From: Tessaracoccus flavus
GTDB lineage: Bacteria; Actinomycetota; Actinomycetes; Propionibacteriales; Propionibacteriaceae
Assembly: GCF_001997295.1 (NCBI RefSeq)
Contig: NZ_CP019605.1
Location: 1,550,001-1,614,000, forward strand
DNA length: 64,000 bases
Reading direction: 5' to 3'
The notes below the pieces were generated by a model. The model did not search any database. It saw nothing but the letters and a program-made list of their open reading frames with translations, and was not told the origin of the DNA. Below are positions 9,027-17,059 of the stretch, piece after piece (positions within the stretch are counted from its first letter, which is position 1; every line of letters starts with the position of its first letter). Both the position numbers and the translations under genes were made by a program.

Positions 9027-9935
9027 GTGAAACCTGTGAAGACCATGACTCGTCTGACGGAGGCCTACAGAGACGCTCGCGTCGAGCTGATCGATGACAC
9101 CTCGCGCTACGTCATCATGAGCGACTGCCATCGCGGAGACGGCTCCAAATCCGACGAGTTCCTGAAGAACAAGAACTCGTTCACGGCCGCGCTGGACCAC
9201 TACTGGAAGAACGGCTTCACCTACGTCGAGGCCGGCGACGGCGACGAGCTCTGGGAGCACGACTTCAAGCACATCGTCCGAGCCAACCGCGCGGTGTGGG
9301 AGCAGTTGCTCCAGTTCCACGGCGCCGGCAGGTTGATCCGGATGTGGGGCAATCACGATCTCGACCTGCGTGACCCCCGATTCGTCCGCCAGCACCTGTG
9401 GACCGCGAAGGACGCAGAGACCGGCGAGGTCGGACCCTTCTTTGACGGTCTCGAGCCGGTTGAGGCGGTCGTATTCCGGCATCGGACGACGGGCCAGGAC
9501 ATTTTGTTGGTCCACGGCCACCAGGGCGACTTCCCGAACGACCAGGGGTGGCGGTTCAGTCGCCTGATGATGCGGGTGTTCTGGCGGTACGCGCACGCGT
9601 TCGGATTCCACAGCCCGACGAGCCCTGTGGCCAACGCCGAGAAACGCCACAAGGTGGAGCGCAACTACGTGAAGTGGATCCGCCAGAACCGGATGGCGCT
9701 GATCTGCGGTCACACCCATCGCGAGAGGTTCCCGCGCGAGGACGAGATGCCTTACTTCAACTCAGGCAGCTGCGTCTACCCCTCCCACATCACCGCGCTG
9801 GAGATCGCCGACGGCACCATCGCCCTGGTCCGCTGGCGGGTGGACCCCAACGAGGACGCCATCCTGCAGGTCACTCGACGGGTGGTGAAGGGCCCCGAAC
9901 CGCTGTCGACGTTCGACCTTCGCAACTCTGGGTGA
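9027..9935 (+). CDS. Calcineurin-like metallophosphoesterase
   Basis: A 302-residue metallophosphoesterase with the full set of dinuclear metal motifs: SDCHRGD (DxH), AGDGDELWE (GDxxE type), GNHD and a C-terminal CGHTH. The arrangement resembles UDP-2,3-diacylglucosamine hydrolase-like enzymes, but actinobacteria lack lipid A, so another phosphoester is likely the substrate. Starts at GTG 9027, GTG 9036 or ATG 9045 are all possible. It follows rocD by 69 bp on the same strand and ends close to the convergent GyrI-like gene. Confidence 0.85.
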   Translation: MKPVKTMTRLTEAYRDARVELIDDTSRYVIMSDCHRGDGSKSDEFLKNKNSFTAALDHYWKNGFTYVEAGDGDELWEHDFKHIVRANRAVWEQLLQFHGAGRLIRMWGNHDLDLRDPRFVRQHLWTAKDAETGEVGPFFDGLEPVEAVVFRHRTTGQDILLVHGHQGDFPNDQGWRFSRLMMRVFWRYAHAFGFHSPTSPVANAEKRHKVERNYVKWIRQNRMALICGHTHRERFPREDEMPYFNSGSCVYPSHITALEIADGTIALVRWRVDPNEDAILQVTRRVVKGPEPLSTFDLRNSG

Positions 9936-9937
9936 GA

Positions 9938-10462
9938 TCAGCGTGCGATTCTGGTGACCAGATCCGTGCGCATCGTCTCGGGATCGACACCGGGCCCCGG
10001 CTCGGTCAGGTAGATCTCCCAGAACGGCAGCTCGGCTGTTTTCCCTGCCTGCGTCACCGCTTCCATGAAGGCGCCCCAGGCGTCGCCCAGGCGGTCGTAG
10101 GAGCCGATATGCGAGATGGTCGCGAGCGTGCCGCCCGGCAGCACCGACCCCTCGATCACCACACCAGGGGCGGCGGTCACGGGGCCGTCCAGGCGACGGT
10201 CGACCGGAACCCCGATTTCGAAGGTCGCGGTCTCTCCAGACATGTGCTCGTACAGCGAAAATGGTGGGCCTGTCGGATGGATCCCCTCAGTCTCCAGCAG
10301 CGCGAACAGCACCGAGACCGTGCCGTCCATCGCTGTCGCCATCTCGGACAGCGGGTAGTCAACGAACTTCCGCACAACCGTCGGGATTTCCGGCGCGTCA
10401 AGGAAGTCGAGGTCGGTGCGTTGAGGCGACAGGTAGTAGGGGGTGGGCCCGACGCTCGTCAT
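9938..10462 (-). CDS. GyrI-like small-molecule-binding domain protein
   Basis: A 174-residue stand-alone GyrI/AraC effector-binding domain (SOUL/SHV2 fold). Typical features are YPLSEMATAMDGTVSVLFALLE, GPPFSLYE, FEIGVPVD and the GTLATISHIGSYDRL loop. Such proteins bind amphiphilic small molecules or act as cyclopropanoid hydrolases. The specific ligand is unknown. ATG 10462 is preceded by GAGGAG at a good distance, so the longer ORF to 10492 is rejected. It is convergent with the phosphoesterase. Confidence 0.83.
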   Translation of the reverse strand: MTSVGPTPYYLSPQRTDLDFLDAPEIPTVVRKFVDYPLSEMATAMDGTVSVLFALLETEGIHPTGPPFSLYEHMSGETATFEIGVPVDRRLDGPVTAAPGVVIEGSVLPGGTLATISHIGSYDRLGDAWGAFMEAVTQAGKTAELPFWEIYLTEPGPGVDPETMRTDLVTRIAR

Positions 10463-10592
10463 GGTGGTCTCCTCGGTGGTCCGGAGGGACACCGACGTCC
10501 GCCCGGTAGCTTCACTGTACCTCTGGGAGTCAGTGGCGTCGGCCCCCAGGCAGGTTCGTCGACGGGATTTGACTGGCCTTTCGCGCGCCTGA

Positions 10593-10670
10593 CCCTCTCA
10601 CGTTGCGCTCGACGGCACCTCTGAGCGTGCGGTCACGCTGAGAGCTTGCGTCGAGCGCAAGTCCAGAGGG
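10593..10670. terminator. Large nested inverted repeat
   Basis: TTGCGCTCGACG (10603-10614) pairs with CGTCGAGCGCAA (10649-10660), an inner CTCTGAGCGTG pairs with CACGCTGAGAG with one mismatch, and an outer CCCTCT/AGAGGG pair closes it. It lies between divergent genes (9938-10462 on minus, 10732 on plus), so it is not a simple terminator. It may be a regulatory hairpin or a dispersed palindromic repeat. Confidence 0.6.
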
Positions 10671-10731
10671 TTCGAGGGCAGTAGGGGGCCTCGGCCCGCG
10701 CCAGCCGTCGCCTCTCGCTAGGTTTGCCTGC

Positions 10732-11292
10732 ATGATGCGGTTGTCGGAGATCCGAACCGAGCGCCTCCTCTTGCGTCGCTGGCGCGACAGCGACCGGGTG
10801 CCCTTCGCAGCGATGAACGCCGATCCCGAGGTCATGCGCTACTTTCCGGCTACGTTGAGCCGAGCCGAGAGTGACCAGCTCATCGACCGGATCGAGGAAC
10901 GTTTCGATCAGCAGGGCTTCGGGCTCTGGGCGCTGGAGCTTCTCGAGTCCGGCCAGTTCATAGGCTTCACGGGGCTCAACCCCATGCCCGACGGCGTTCC
11001 CGGGAGCGGTGACCAGGAGGTGGGCTGGCGGCTCGATCGGGGTGCGTGGCACCGGGGCTACGCCACCGAAGCGGCGCGGGCGGCGCTCGACGTCGGACTC
11101 ACCCGTCTCGGGCTTCCCGTCGTCTGGTCCATGACCGCCGTCCTCAACCTCCCGTCGCAGGCCGTGATGCAGCGCCTCGGCATGACTCTCCACCGGTACT
11201 TCGACCATCCGAGGATTGGGGTGGGGCACCCGTTAAGGCCCCACGTCGTCTATCGGAGCGCCGGCCTCACGCCGCCGCGACCGGCGCGGTGA
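10732..11292 (+). CDS. GNAT family N-acetyltransferase (RimJ/RimL type)
   Basis: A 186-residue RimJ/RimL-type acetyltransferase. It starts with RTERLLLRRWRDSD and has the acetyl-CoA loop GAWHRGYATEAARAAL (Q/R-x-x-G-x-A). It ends with the usual QRLGM...F.HPR segment. A truncated paralogue of this gene lies at 52083-52435, about 80 percent similar by eye over the last 115 residues. ATG 10732 or ATG 10735 could be used. The last 26 bp overlap the convergent CPBP gene. The acetylated substrate is unknown. Confidence 0.87.
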   Translation: MMRLSEIRTERLLLRRWRDSDRVPFAAMNADPEVMRYFPATLSRAESDQLIDRIEERFDQQGFGLWALELLESGQFIGFTGLNPMPDGVPGSGDQEVGWRLDRGAWHRGYATEAARAALDVGLTRLGLPVVWSMTAVLNLPSQAVMQRLGMTLHRYFDHPRIGVGHPLRPHVVYRSAGLTPPRPAR

Positions 11293-12043
11293 CCCTTCGC
11301 GGGCGCTGAGACATCTCCGGGCTGGGGCCCCGCCGACGGAGCACGCTGACCAGGTAGAGGGCATAGCCGACGCAGACAACCGTGGTGGCCGCCAGCATGA
11401 TCAACTCTGATCCAGGATCAGCCACCGTCAGGTTGCCGATGATGTTGAGGAGGGCGTGAAACACGATGAGCGGGACGATCGTCCCCGTCACAGCGAAGAG
11501 CAACGCAAGGACGATGCCCAGGACCACGCCGAACCCGATCTGGACGGACTGCTCGAGCAGCGTCATACCGCGCGCGAGATTGACGACGTGACCGACACCG
11601 AACGTGAGACCGGAGATGACGACGGCACGAGTGAGGTTGCTGCTGCGCTCGATTCCGCGAAACAGCATCCCCCGGAAGATGAGTTCCTCAAGGAAACCGA
11701 CGCAGATCATAAGGACCACGATCAGCAGCACCGCCGTCGGGGTGAGGTCATCCCGGAATCCCTTGGTGAGTTGCATTGAGGCGATGAGTGCCAGGGGGAT
11801 GTACAGCAACACCGACTGGAAGGCACGACGGCGGACTGCACGGACGCCGAAGTACCGGAGCCAGCCGTCCCTGGCGAGACCCACGATGAGCCCGAGCGAC
11901 AGCACCACCAGCAGCGCGCTGGTCGCCGAATTCGGTTCGCCAACCATCTCCGAGAGCCAATCGCCGATGTTGACTGCGATCACGTAGACCGCAATCCACG
12001 CCACCGCGTACCAGACCGGACGATTCTCCCTCAGCGTGCCCAT
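11267..12043 (-). CDS. CPBP family intramembrane metalloprotease
   Basis: A 258-residue integral membrane protein with about eight hydrophobic segments. The CPBP (Rce1/CAAX protease and bacteriocin-processing) glutamate motif is present as EELIFRG, followed by the histidines in FGVGHVVN and VFHALLN that complete the predicted active site. In actinobacteria these proteins are mostly uncharacterised. ATG 12043 begins just before the first membrane helix, so the longer ORF to 12097 is not preferred. It overlaps the acetyltransferase 3' end by 26 bp. Confidence 0.85.
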   Translation of the reverse strand: MGTLRENRPVWYAVAWIAVYVIAVNIGDWLSEMVGEPNSATSALLVVLSLGLIVGLARDGWLRYFGVRAVRRRAFQSVLLYIPLALIASMQLTKGFRDDLTPTAVLLIVVLMICVGFLEELIFRGMLFRGIERSSNLTRAVVISGLTFGVGHVVNLARGMTLLEQSVQIGFGVVLGIVLALLFAVTGTIVPLIVFHALLNIIGNLTVADPGSELIMLAATTVVCVGYALYLVSVLRRRGPSPEMSQRPRRVTAPVAAA

Positions 12044-12188
12044 GGCATTCAGATCCCTTCGGGGCCGCGACCCAGTGCAGGTCTGCTTCAGCCCCACCCG
12101 GATACTACGCCTCGTCGGAGAGCGATATCCGGAAATGACATGCCAAACGTGCCCGGCTCCACACTCAGCGACCGGCGTTGATGACGAC

Positions 12189-12800
12189 TCAGAGGGACTC
12201 GCCGCTCACCCTCGGGTGCCTGGCCGGCGTCCGGTCGGCCACCCACGAGACGAGTGCTTCGAGGGCCTCGGTGTCGTCCGCGTTGATCCCGTCGCCGCGA
12301 ACCACCTCGTGGTTTCGCCTGCCGACAGCGATCCAGAGCCGCACCGTGATGCCATCGGCAACGGGAGATTCGGGCAGCGAGCTCGGGACGTTGAAGAAGT
12401 CCGCTTCCGTGATGAGACGTCGCAACTCGTCGACCTCGGCCCGCGTCAACCGGTAGCTGTCGGTCTCGTAGGAGGTCGTCTGGCCGGCGATTCCCCCGGA
12501 GACCGAGTAGCGCAGCCTGATCTCGGTGTCCGTGTGGGGAACGTCGTCGCGGGCGCGGCGGACGTTGCCCTGCTGATCCGCGTGGTAGGTGAACCCGTCG
12601 CCGAGCCGGATGAGATACCCGGGTGTCACCGCATCGGTGCACACCTCGTCCTCCCGGCCGAGGCCGAGGCACGAGTCGGGCCACTCACGGGCGTCCATCC
12701 CCTCCAGTGCTACGCCGTCGGTGGGGATCCGCAGCAGGCCCGCTGCATCCTCGATGGCGGCTGACAGGGCGACGACGGCGGGGTGATCACCGGTGGTCAT
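12189..12800 (-). CDS. Emfourin-like protein (protealysin-inhibitor fold)
   Basis: A 203-residue protein. The C-terminal 100 residues (RLRYSVSGGIAGQTTSYETD, LTRAEVDELRRLITEADFF, then ITVRLWIAVG) resemble emfourin, the inhibitor paired with M4 metalloproteases. The N-terminal half has a separate small domain with two cysteines (CLGLGREDEVC). No M4 protease is adjacent in this window. The assignment is by pattern and is moderate. The gene is divergent from the PrcB-like gene at 12953. Confidence 0.6.
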   Translation of the reverse strand: MTTGDHPAVVALSAAIEDAAGLLRIPTDGVALEGMDAREWPDSCLGLGREDEVCTDAVTPGYLIRLGDGFTYHADQQGNVRRARDDVPHTDTEIRLRYSVSGGIAGQTTSYETDSYRLTRAEVDELRRLITEADFFNVPSSLPESPVADGITVRLWIAVGRRNHEVVRGDGINADDTEALEALVSWVADRTPARHPRVSGESL

Positions 12801-12952
12801 GGCGCGCTCCTAGAAGTGGTGGGGACGCTCTGTGCTCCTGAGACGACTCTAGTGACTGACCTCTGATAAGGGAAGAGACTCTGCCAATCCCTCCCCCCTG
12901 GCCCATCTCGGGGTTACGGTGGAGCCATCACGGCCCACGGAATGGAGCGATC

Positions 12953-13654
12953 ATGAACGTCGAAACCCCGGACACCGAGCCCCTCGAGTTCACCGGTGTC
13001 GCCCGCGGCGACAACGGACCGCGGGAGGCGGTGGCGACCGTCCTGCGTGACGCCGACGCCTACGCCGAGCTTCTCGAGGGCGAACCACCGACGGACCCGC
13101 CGATCGACTGGGCCACGGAGGTCGTCACAGCTGTCGCACTCGGCGCGCGGCCCAGCGGGACCGTCGTCAGGATCGAGGAGATCCGCTTCTACCACCTTGG
13201 AATCCGCGGCGGGACCGTGGACGTGATGTACCGGGAGGTGCCGGGCAACGGTGACGACGACAGGGTCACCTATCCCTACCACGCTGTGAGGTCCTCGTCC
13301 TTCGGCCACGCGTTCTTCCATCCCATCGGCGTCGACGACGTGCCGTCGGCGCTGTTCAGGGATTGGCGTGGGCCGATCCGTACGGACAACGACGGCGTCG
13401 GCACCTACCTGCCGCGCGAGGACGCTCCGCTGTCGCGCTCCGTCGCGGGCTTCTCGGTTGAGGAGGACGGTGCATTCACCGCGGTCCACGACGGTCCGGC
13501 CGACGGGCCGGTGTCGGTGCCCGGACGATGGCAGGCGACGGCCGACGGGCTGTCGGTGGCCCTCGACGACGGGCGGGCCTTCAGGCTCGACCTGGTCTCG
13601 GTGGACGAGCAGGAGTTGCGCGCCCGGGTCGGGGAGGAGCCGTCGAGCTGCTGA
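12953..13654 (+). CDS. PrcB C-terminal-domain-like protein
   Basis: A 233-residue soluble protein. Residues of about 55-105 (VVTAVALGARPSGTVVRI, VDVMYREVPG, YPYHAVR) match the PrcB_C-type beta-sandwich of the Treponema dentilisin complex and related proteins. The C-terminal 60 residues form a separate beta-rich part ending in a cysteine. Function is unknown. A role around proteases would fit the emfourin-like neighbour but is speculative. ATG 12953 is 10 bp after a GGAG-like site. Confidence 0.55.
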   Translation: MNVETPDTEPLEFTGVARGDNGPREAVATVLRDADAYAELLEGEPPTDPPIDWATEVVTAVALGARPSGTVVRIEEIRFYHLGIRGGTVDVMYREVPGNGDDDRVTYPYHAVRSSSFGHAFFHPIGVDDVPSALFRDWRGPIRTDNDGVGTYLPREDAPLSRSVAGFSVEEDGAFTAVHDGPADGPVSVPGRWQATADGLSVALDDGRAFRLDLVSVDEQELRARVGEEPSSC

Positions 13655-13702
13655 CCGGGCCCAGACGCGGTGACGTATCTGCCGTAGCCGTGACCCGCTG
13701 GG

Positions 13703-14188
13703 TCAGTTACCTGTCACTGCCCGCTCGATCGCGTCGACGTCGATCTTCCGCATCGACAGCATGGCCTCGAACGCGCGCTGAGACACGCCGGGATCGTCGG
13801 AGCGCATGGCTTCGGTGAGCACCCGCGGCGTGATCTGCCAGGACACCCCCCACCTGTCCTTGCACCATCCACAGGCGCTCTCCTGCCCGCCGTTGCCGAC
13901 GATGGCGTCCCAGTAGCGGTCGGTCTCCGCCTGGTCTTCGGTGGCGATCTGGAACGAGAAGGCTTCCGTCTGCGGGAACTCGGGACCGCCATTGAGGCCC
14001 AGGCAGGGGATACCGCAGACGGTGAAGTCGACCGTCAGGACGTCTCCCTTCTTCCCTCCTGGAAAATCGGCGGGCGCCCGCCGCACTGCGTCCACGTGGC
14101 TGTCGGGAAACACGGATGCGTAGAACTCCGCGGCGGCCTCAGCGTCCTTGTCGAACCACAGGCAGATGGTGTTGGTCCGGATTGTCAT
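13703..14188 (-). CDS. VOC family protein (PhnB / 3-demethylubiquinone-methyltransferase-like)
   Basis: A 161-residue VOC/glyoxalase-fold protein of the PhnB-like group. Signs are ICLWFDKDAEAAAEFYASVFPDS, GLNGGPEFPQTEAFSF and CGWCKDRWGVSWQITPRVL. These proteins bind a metal at the barrel opening, and no reaction is established for this group. ATG 14188 is chosen because it starts at the first beta strand. The longer ORF to 14431 is not conserved in character. The IS110 element lies upstream. Confidence 0.87.
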   Translation of the reverse strand: MTIRTNTICLWFDKDAEAAAEFYASVFPDSHVDAVRRAPADFPGGKKGDVLTVDFTVCGIPCLGLNGGPEFPQTEAFSFQIATEDQAETDRYWDAIVGNGGQESACGWCKDRWGVSWQITPRVLTEAMRSDDPGVSQRAFEAMLSMRKIDVDAIERAVTGN

Positions 14189-14524
14189 TGGTCGCTCCTT
14201 TGCTGGGAGATCGCCAACGTAACCCCTGCCCCGGCCGTGATGCAATGGTGCTCTAAGCCGCTCGTCGTGGAGCAGGGGCGGCTTGGAATCGGTCGGGAGG
14301 GCTGCCGACGGGAGGAGGCCCACGCACGCTTTGACCAGCCCGACCACGCGTGCCGCGTCTTCTAGGTTCCCAGCGAGAAGAGCGAGTGTGAGCGCGATCC
14401 CCCGGCCACCACAGCGACGATGCCGACCCATGACGCAAGAGTTCGACTCGACCTCACACCTTCAGTATGAACCTGCCGGTCCGCCGGCGGATCGATACTC
14501 TTCACGCCGACTAGGGACGCTGGT

Positions 14525-14546
14525 GATCTCACGAGCCCTTCGATAC
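14525..14546 (+). repeat. Left half of a dispersed palindromic repeat, split by the IS110 element
   Basis: The left flank ends GCCCTTCGATAC, which matches the CCCTCGATACGCTCG end of the repeat copy at 16083-16123 read on the other strand. The right flank of the element (15970-16002, GTTCGTTCCTCACGG then CTACTCAGGG) supplies the other half. The IS therefore appears to have inserted inside one repeat copy. Confidence 0.6.
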
Positions 14547-14790
14547 AGAGAGGATTGGGGGTACCGGGTTTCCCGGGGATCAGCAAGGATGAGGGTGCCG
14601 GGCTTTCCGGTGGTCTTGTGGTGGTGGCTGTCTTCGATACTGCCCTGGAGGGCGTTGCAGCGATGTGCCCTGCCTCGTTGATCCCTGGGAGATCCGGGCC
14701 GGTGTCTGACCCCGCGTGCGGGTTGGGGGATGGGTCAGGCCGGGGCGGTAGCTTGATAAGACCGTGCCCCGCGTGTGTGGGGCTCATCTC
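14547..14790 (+). ncRNA. Probable IS110 bridge RNA (left-end non-coding region)
   Basis: IS110-group elements encode a bridge RNA upstream of the recombinase. This segment is non-coding and strongly structured. CTGACCC (from 14706) pairs with GGGTCAG (to about 14738), and GCCCCGCG/TGTGGGGC forms another stem near 14766-14782. CTTCGATAC at 14632-14640 is identical to the left flank at 14538-14546. ATAAGACC at 14756-14763 is identical to the right end at 15961-15968. The order target-matching then donor-matching segment is as expected for the two guide loops. Exact RNA ends are not determined. Confidence 0.55.
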
Positions 14791-14862
14791 TGTAGTGCTC
14801 CGGTCCCCGGCCTGCTGAGCCATCCCTCCCGGCTGATAGTGACAAGCCTTGAGGGAGGCAAC

Positions 14863-15954
14863 ATGTACAAGACATCACACACGCGCCGTCACCGCAACCC
14901 CCCATCAGGATCGGTGGTGGTGGGTATCGATACCCATCTGGACATCCATCACGCGGCGTTGGTGGATGCGGCGACCGGTGCTCCGGTGGCTGACCAGCAG
15001 TTCCCGGCCACCCCGGCCGGCTATCTTGAGTTGCTGGACTGGGCTGTGGGTCATGGCAGGGTCTCGCGGGCCGGGGTGGAACAGACCGGCACCTATGGTG
15101 CCGGGTTGAGCGCCGTGTTGCATGCTGCCGGGATCGAGGTGATCGAGATCAACCACACCGAACGAGGTGACCGGGCCCGGCACGGGAAGACCGATGAGCT
15201 CGACGCGTACCGGGCGGCGACCGCGGCGGCGGCCGGCACCCAGAAGGGCCTAGCCAAGCACTATCATCCCGCGATCGCCGCGCTACGACCGTTGATGGTG
15301 CTGCGGGCCCATCACCGGAGCTCCAGGCAGCGGGCCTGGGGCCGTGTAGGCGGGATGCTGGTGACCTGTCCCGACGACCTCGCTGACCAGGTGCGGGGGT
15401 TGAACTCGGCCCAGAAACTGGCCCGGATCGCCGCGTGGCGTCCCGACCTGACTCGTCTCCACGACCCTGTCAACAGTTACAAACTCGCCCTCAGGGACCT
15501 CGCCCGTGCCTGCCTCGACCATGATCGGGCCATCGTCGAGATCGATGCGCAACTGCTCAGGATCCTCACCCCGATCGCGCCGACCCTGCTGGCCCAGCAT
15601 CATGTCGGGCCAGTGACCACTGCCCAGTTGTTGATCACCGCCGGTCACCCCGGCCGGATCACCTCCGGTGACGCGTTCGCCAAACTTGTCGGCGTGGCAC
15701 CACTGCCCGTTCAATCCGGAAAGTCCAGCCGGTGGAGATTGTCGCGCTCGGGCGACCGGCAAGCCAACAGCGTCATCCACCGCGTCGTCATCGGACGCCT
15801 CGGAACCGACCCGCGATCCAAGACCTACATCCAACGCCGAGTATCCGAAGGAAAGACCCGCTCCGAAGCCATCCGAGCACTCAAACGACACGTCACCCGA
15901 GACCTCTGGACCGCCCTCCAAACAGACCTCAACAACCTCCCCCACACCACTTGA
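14863..15954 (+). CDS. IS110 family transposase (RuvC-like DEDD recombinase)
   Basis: A 363-residue IS110 recombinase. The N-terminal DEDD domain begins VVVGIDTHLDIHHAALVD (first Asp), continues with GVEQTGTYG (Glu) and has GKTDELDAYRAA (Asp pair). The C-terminal Transposase_20 domain has AQLLITAGHPGRITSGDAFAKLVGVAPLPVQSG with the expected nucleophilic-serine region in SGKSSR. ATG 14863 follows GAGGGAGG, an excellent ribosome-binding site, and removes the upstream ORF extension into the bridge-RNA region. No frameshifts are seen. Confidence 0.93.
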   Translation: MYKTSHTRRHRNPPSGSVVVGIDTHLDIHHAALVDAATGAPVADQQFPATPAGYLELLDWAVGHGRVSRAGVEQTGTYGAGLSAVLHAAGIEVIEINHTERGDRARHGKTDELDAYRAATAAAAGTQKGLAKHYHPAIAALRPLMVLRAHHRSSRQRAWGRVGGMLVTCPDDLADQVRGLNSAQKLARIAAWRPDLTRLHDPVNSYKLALRDLARACLDHDRAIVEIDAQLLRILTPIAPTLLAQHHVGPVTTAQLLITAGHPGRITSGDAFAKLVGVAPLPVQSGKSSRWRLSRSGDRQANSVIHRVVIGRLGTDPRSKTYIQRRVSEGKTRSEAIRALKRHVTRDLWTALQTDLNNLPHTT

Positions 15955-15969
15955 CAGACCATAAGACCT

Positions 15970-16278
15970 TCGCGCCCGTTCGTTCCTCACGGCCGCTACT
16001 CAGGGAAACGTGTTGGCGCGCCCCTCGTCCCGCCGCCCCATCCCCGAGTAGCGAACGAGGAACAGCGCCGGTCCCCACGTCTCCCCGAGTAGCGAGCGAG
16101 GAACGAGCGAGCGTATCGAGGGGCGTGCCTGGCGGCTCAGCGAGGAATTGGATCACCGGTTTCTCGATCGCGGACGGTTCTCAGGCCATCTCCCGAGCCT
16201 TCACCCTGAAGAAACGCTCCAGCGAGGCCCGTATGGGTGCTGGCACCCCATTTCTTCAGGACGAACGAAGCGAGCGTG
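15970..16278. repeat. Cluster of dispersed palindromic repeats and a nested hairpin
   Basis: Two further copies of the repeat are seen: CCCCGAGTAGCGAACGAGG at 16042-16060, and a fuller copy at 16083-16123 ending GCGTATCGAGGGG. Further right, CCTGAAGAAA (16205-16214) pairs with TTTCTTCAGG (16251-16260) around a perfect GGGTGC-TG-GCACCC hairpin (16235-16248). That structure is downstream of the minus-strand UPF0158 gene and could terminate it. No gene is supported here. Confidence 0.65.
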
Positions 16279-17022
16279 TCACAAATCGCGGCGTGGTGGC
16301 ACGGGCGCGTAGCCTTCGGCCACTAGCCAGGCGCGGGCGCGACCCCGGTGGCGGTCCTCATTGAACGCGTACCAGCGCTCCTGGTGCTCCTGGTGCTCCG
16401 GCCAGTCGTACAGCACGTCCTTGAACCGTCGGAACGCACCGCGGCCCTGGATCGCCCGCCACAGTCTCTCCGCGAGCCGTTCGTCGTCGACCGTGTCGAT
16501 GAACCGCTCCATGTCGCGGTAGCTTTCCCGGGACCCGAGACAGTGAACCCTGAGCCAACGATCGGGGGCGTCCGCCTCCTCGTCATAGGGGATGCCGGTG
16601 TACGCCTCATCGAAGACCGTCTCGGGCCACGCCTCCCCGGTGGCGAGTTCGAGCCGTCCCCCGCCCAGCGCGGGGTCTCCCTCCAGCACTGAGGAAAATG
16701 CGTCCAGATCCACTGGTTGCGGTCGCAGCAGCGGGACAGGAACCCAACCGTAGGCGGCTTCGATCTGTAGGGCGAGCTCCTCGTCACCCTCCCAGTCTCG
16801 CTCGCGCAACTCGGTGGCGATCCGTCGAGCAGCGTCTTCCACTGCGGGGCCATGACCGTCGACGGCGACGAGGACGAGGTCGCCCGTCATCTGGAGGGAG
16901 TACTGGGGCCTTTGCCGGTCAGAGTTCAGGACGTCGACGATCGCCTCGGCGTCGGCTCTGTACAACAGCCCCCGCAACTCTCGAAGTGTCAGCGCATCGC
17001 TCACACCCCCATTATCCGCCAA
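16279..17022 (-). CDS. UPF0158 family protein
   Basis: A 247-residue protein whose C-terminal 150 residues match UPF0158: PVDLDAFSSVLEGD, LELATGEAWPETVFDE, ESYRDMERFIDTVDDERLAERLWRAI and the hallmark GRGAFRRFKDVLYDWPE. The N-terminal 85 residues form a separate small domain. Function of the family is unknown. Start may be ATG 17022 or GTG 17004. It lies 37 bp downstream of the molybdopterin protein gene on the same strand, so the two may be co-transcribed. Confidence 0.8.
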   Translation of the reverse strand: MADNGGVSDALTLRELRGLLYRADAEAIVDVLNSDRQRPQYSLQMTGDLVLVAVDGHGPAVEDAARRIATELRERDWEGDEELALQIEAAYGWVPVPLLRPQPVDLDAFSSVLEGDPALGGGRLELATGEAWPETVFDEAYTGIPYDEEADAPDRWLRVHCLGSRESYRDMERFIDTVDDERLAERLWRAIQGRGAFRRFKDVLYDWPEHQEHQERWYAFNEDRHRGRARAWLVAEGYAPVPPRRDL

Positions 17023-17059
17023 CGCGATGAACTCGGCGCAGACAAGAGCAGATCCCCGG

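Larger units (their letters stand above)
14547..15968 (+). mobile_element. IS110-family insertion sequence
   Basis: An element of about 1.4 kb made of a structured left non-coding end and one recombinase gene. Its right end is very close to the stop codon. No terminal inverted repeats are seen, as expected for IS110. Boundaries are placed from the split repeat and guide matches and may be off by several bases. The transposase is intact, so the element may be active. Confidence 0.65.
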
